Source of the DNA: Lachnoclostridium sp. An14
Lineage (GTDB): Bacteria > Bacillota > Clostridia > Lachnospirales > Lachnospiraceae
Length of the DNA stretch: 64,000 nucleotides
Reading direction: 5' to 3'
Assembly (NCBI RefSeq): GCF_002160755.1
Contig: NZ_NFLE01000016.1
Coordinates: forward strand, 1-64,000
The notes under the pieces were generated by a model. It did not search any database and had not been told where the DNA came from. It saw only the letters and a list, made by a program, of their open reading frames with translations. Shown piece by piece: positions 62,510 through 64,000 of the stretch. Position 1 is the stretch's first letter, and each line of letters opens with the position of its first letter. The position numbers and the translations under genes were made by a program.

Positions 62510-64000
62510 ATGGAAAATAAGAATATGCGGGAAACGACGAAAAACTGGATCGGCCTGGGGATTATGGCGGTGGCCGGCGCGGCGCTGGTGGCCGGTTCCA
62601 CAGGCATTTACAGGAGCCTCAGCCGGATCGGACGTCCCATCAGCGAAACCGCGATCTATACGCCGGGAATTTACACTGGGGAGTCGAGAGGATACGGCGG
62701 GCCGGTGACGGTTCAGGTAGAGGTGACGGACCGGGAAATCGTTTCCATCCAGGTGGCCGGTGAAAAGGAGACGCCGGAGATCGGGGGAAGGGTGTTAAAT
62801 GACCTGCCCTTTTTAATGCTCCGCAGTCAGTCCGCCGAGGTGGACAGCGTCAGCGGCGCCACGAAAACCAGTGAGGCTTTGAAAAAAGCGGTGAACAAGG
62901 CCCTGGCTCAGGCCAGAGGCGAGGAGATACAGGAGCAGGACAGCTCCGCGGCGGAGCCCATGACCCTGGCGGACGGCGAATACGTATACGAGGACGAGCA
63001 GTTTGACGAAAAAGGCTATAAAAACGTGATTAAGCTGACCGTGGAAAACGGAGCCATCGTTTCCTGTGACTGGGATGCGGTAAACGAGGCCGGAGAGGGC
63101 AAGAAACAGCTGTCCATGGAAGGCAAGTACGTGATGACGGAGGACGGGCTGCTGTGGGCGGACCAGGCGAAGGCCCTCGCGGAGTACGTGGTGGAGAACC
63201 AGACGGCCTCTGGCTTGGCAGACGAGGAAGGCTACGCGGACGCGGTGAGTGGAGTAAGCATCAATATCTTCGGTTTCGTAAACGGAGTGGAGGACTGTAT
63301 GAGACAGGCCGCCGGTGAGACCGCCGTGGCGAAGGCATTGTCGGATGGCGAGTACGTATACGAGGACGAGGAGTTTGACGAAAAAGGCTATAAAAACGTG
63401 ATTAAGCTGACCGTGGAAAACGGGGCCATCGTTTCCTGCGATTGGGACGCGGTAAATGAGGCCGGAGAGGGCAAGAGACAGCTGTCCATGGAAGGCAAGT
63501 ACGTGATGACAGAGGACGGGCTGCTGTGGGCGGATCAGGCGAAGGCCCTCGCGGAGTACGTGGTGGAGAACCAGACGGTCTCCGGCCTGGCAGACGAGGA
63601 AGGCTACACGGATGCGGTGAGCGGAGTGAGCATAAACGTATACGGTTTCGTAAACGGAGTGGAGGACTGTATGAGGCAGGCGGCCGGTGAGACCGCCGTG
63701 GCGAAGGCCTTGGCGGACGGCGAGTACGTATACGAGGACGAGGAGTTTGACGAAAAAGGCTATAAAAACGTGATTAAGCTGACGGTGGAAAACGGGGCCA
63801 TCGTTTCCTGCGATTGGGATGCGGTAAATGAGGCCGGAGAGGGCAAGAAACAGCTGTCCATGGAAGGCAAGTACGTGATGACGGAGGACGGGCTGCTGTG
63901 GGCGGACCAGGCGAAGGCCCTCGCGGAGTACGTGGTGGAGAACCAGACGGCCTCCGGCTTGGCAGACGAGGAAGGCTACACGGACGCGGTGAGCGGAGTG
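62510..64000 (+). CDS. Membrane-anchored multi-domain FMN-binding protein, cut by the window edge
   Basis: An open frame from ATG at 62510 (GGAGG 5 bp upstream) runs off the end with no stop for at least 497 codons. It begins MENKNMRETTKNWIGLGIMAV, with one TM segment (about 13-30) placing the rest outside. An FMN-binding domain (about 48-140) ends in VDSVSGATKTSEA; SGAT is the site of covalent FMN attachment by ApbE, at about Thr118. From about residue 154, near-identical units of 124 residues follow (GEYVYEDEEFDEKGYKNVIK to FGFVNGVEDCMRQAAGETA). Each resembles a PplA-type FMN-binding domain, with D-A-V-S-G-V-S in place of SGAT. The role is inferred to be extracytosolic electron transfer. 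Confidence 0.8.
   Translation, partial: MENKNMRETTKNWIGLGIMAVAGAALVAGSTGIYRSLSRIGRPISETAIYTPGIYTGESRGYGGPVTVQVEVTDREIVSIQVAGEKETPEIGGRVLNDLPFLMLRSQSAEVDSVSGATKTSEALKKAVNKALAQARGEEIQEQDSSAAEPMTLADGEYVYEDEQFDEKGYKNVIKLTVENGAIVSCDWDAVNEAGEGKKQLSMEGKYVMTEDGLLWADQAKALAEYVVENQTASGLADEEGYADAVSGVSINIFGFVNGVEDCMRQAAGETAVAKALSDGEYVYEDEEFDEKGYKNVIKLTVENGAIVSCDWDAVNEAGEGKRQLSMEGKYVMTEDGLLWADQAKALAEYVVENQTVSGLADEEGYTDAVSGVSINVYGFVNGVEDCMRQAAGETAVAKALADGEYVYEDEEFDEKGYKNVIKLTVENGAIVSCDWDAVNEAGEGKKQLSMEGKYVMTEDGLLWADQAKALAEYVVENQTASGLADEEGYTDAVSGV
62971..64000 (+). repeat. 372-bp in-frame tandem repeat
   Basis: Units start at 62971, 63343 and 63715, exactly 372 bp apart, and are near-identical at the DNA level (for example AAAAAGGCTATAAAAACGTG in each). 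The third unit is cut by the window edge after about 286 bp. The high identity shows recent duplication or gene conversion. Confidence 0.93.

Noticed and set aside
62971-64000. The regular repeats at the right edge as a CRISPR array
   Set aside because: The units are 372 bp, in frame, protein-coding and have no spacers.

Overview
The window reads as a chromosomal segment of a GC-rich, anaerobic, spore-forming member of the Clostridia, most likely Lachnospiraceae. The grounds are: a spoIIM-like gene in a nudF-spoIIM-xerD neighbourhood as in other endospore formers; two rubrerythrin-type peroxidases next to a PerR-type regulator; a very large acyl-CoA dehydratase activase fusion; an LPXTG pilus locus with two sortases; and Gram-positive signals (strong SD sequences, TTGACA-N17-TATAAT promoters, CIRCE and SOS boxes). 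No respiratory chain, rRNA, tRNA or CRISPR array was seen. The species cannot be named from the sequence.

Layout. 0-6.4 kb: recJ, glyA, a nitrilase-family enzyme and a Y-family polymerase/YolD pair. 6.6-10.9 kb (minus): the activase fusion. 11-16.1 kb: corA behind a long structured leader, a rhomboid-like membrane protein, pyk and lysA. 16.7-23.2 kb (minus): a MATE exporter with a terminator hairpin in its leader, a PepSY lipoprotein with its two-component system, and a split chromate transporter under an ArsR regulator. 23.8-26.5 kb: an Old Yellow Enzyme/Fe-S/FAD oxidoreductase divergent from a TetR regulator, with three evenly spaced palindromes between them. 26.7-30.2 kb (minus): rubrerythrin, reverse rubrerythrin, PerR-like, LysR and PHP phosphoesterase. 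30.4-36.8 kb: S1 protein, small alarmone synthetase, M18 aminopeptidase, trigger-factor-like lipoprotein, xpt, HAD phosphatase and an orphan response regulator. 37.2-39.4 kb: rpmG-secE-nusG-rplK-rplA. 39.7-50.6 kb: clpB (CIRCE), recA (SOS box)-recX-rny, a cell-wall-binding protein, nudF, spoIIM and xerD. 51.2-62.2 kb: a serine recombinase and then the pilus operon (coiled-coil protein, signal peptidase, 1661-aa LPETG adhesin, LPETG backbone pilin, class C sortase, LPQTG pilin, second sortase). 62.5 kb to the end: a membrane-anchored FMN-binding protein with near-identical 124-residue repeats, cut by the window edge.

The most unusual signal is a family of about ten intergenic repeats of about 125 bp lying 3' of genes and in the same orientation as the upstream gene. 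Intact copies fold as five successive hairpins, the last followed by a T-run. The stem sequences differ between copies while pairing is kept, and most loci carry two units in tandem. The second is the repeat protein at the right edge, whose units resemble FMN-binding domains with SGVS in place of SGAT. Other points to follow are the corA leader with mutually exclusive pairings, the MATE leader terminator, a duplicated L1-type mRNA element, and an adhesin whose last Cna-B domain is split by an AT-rich insert.
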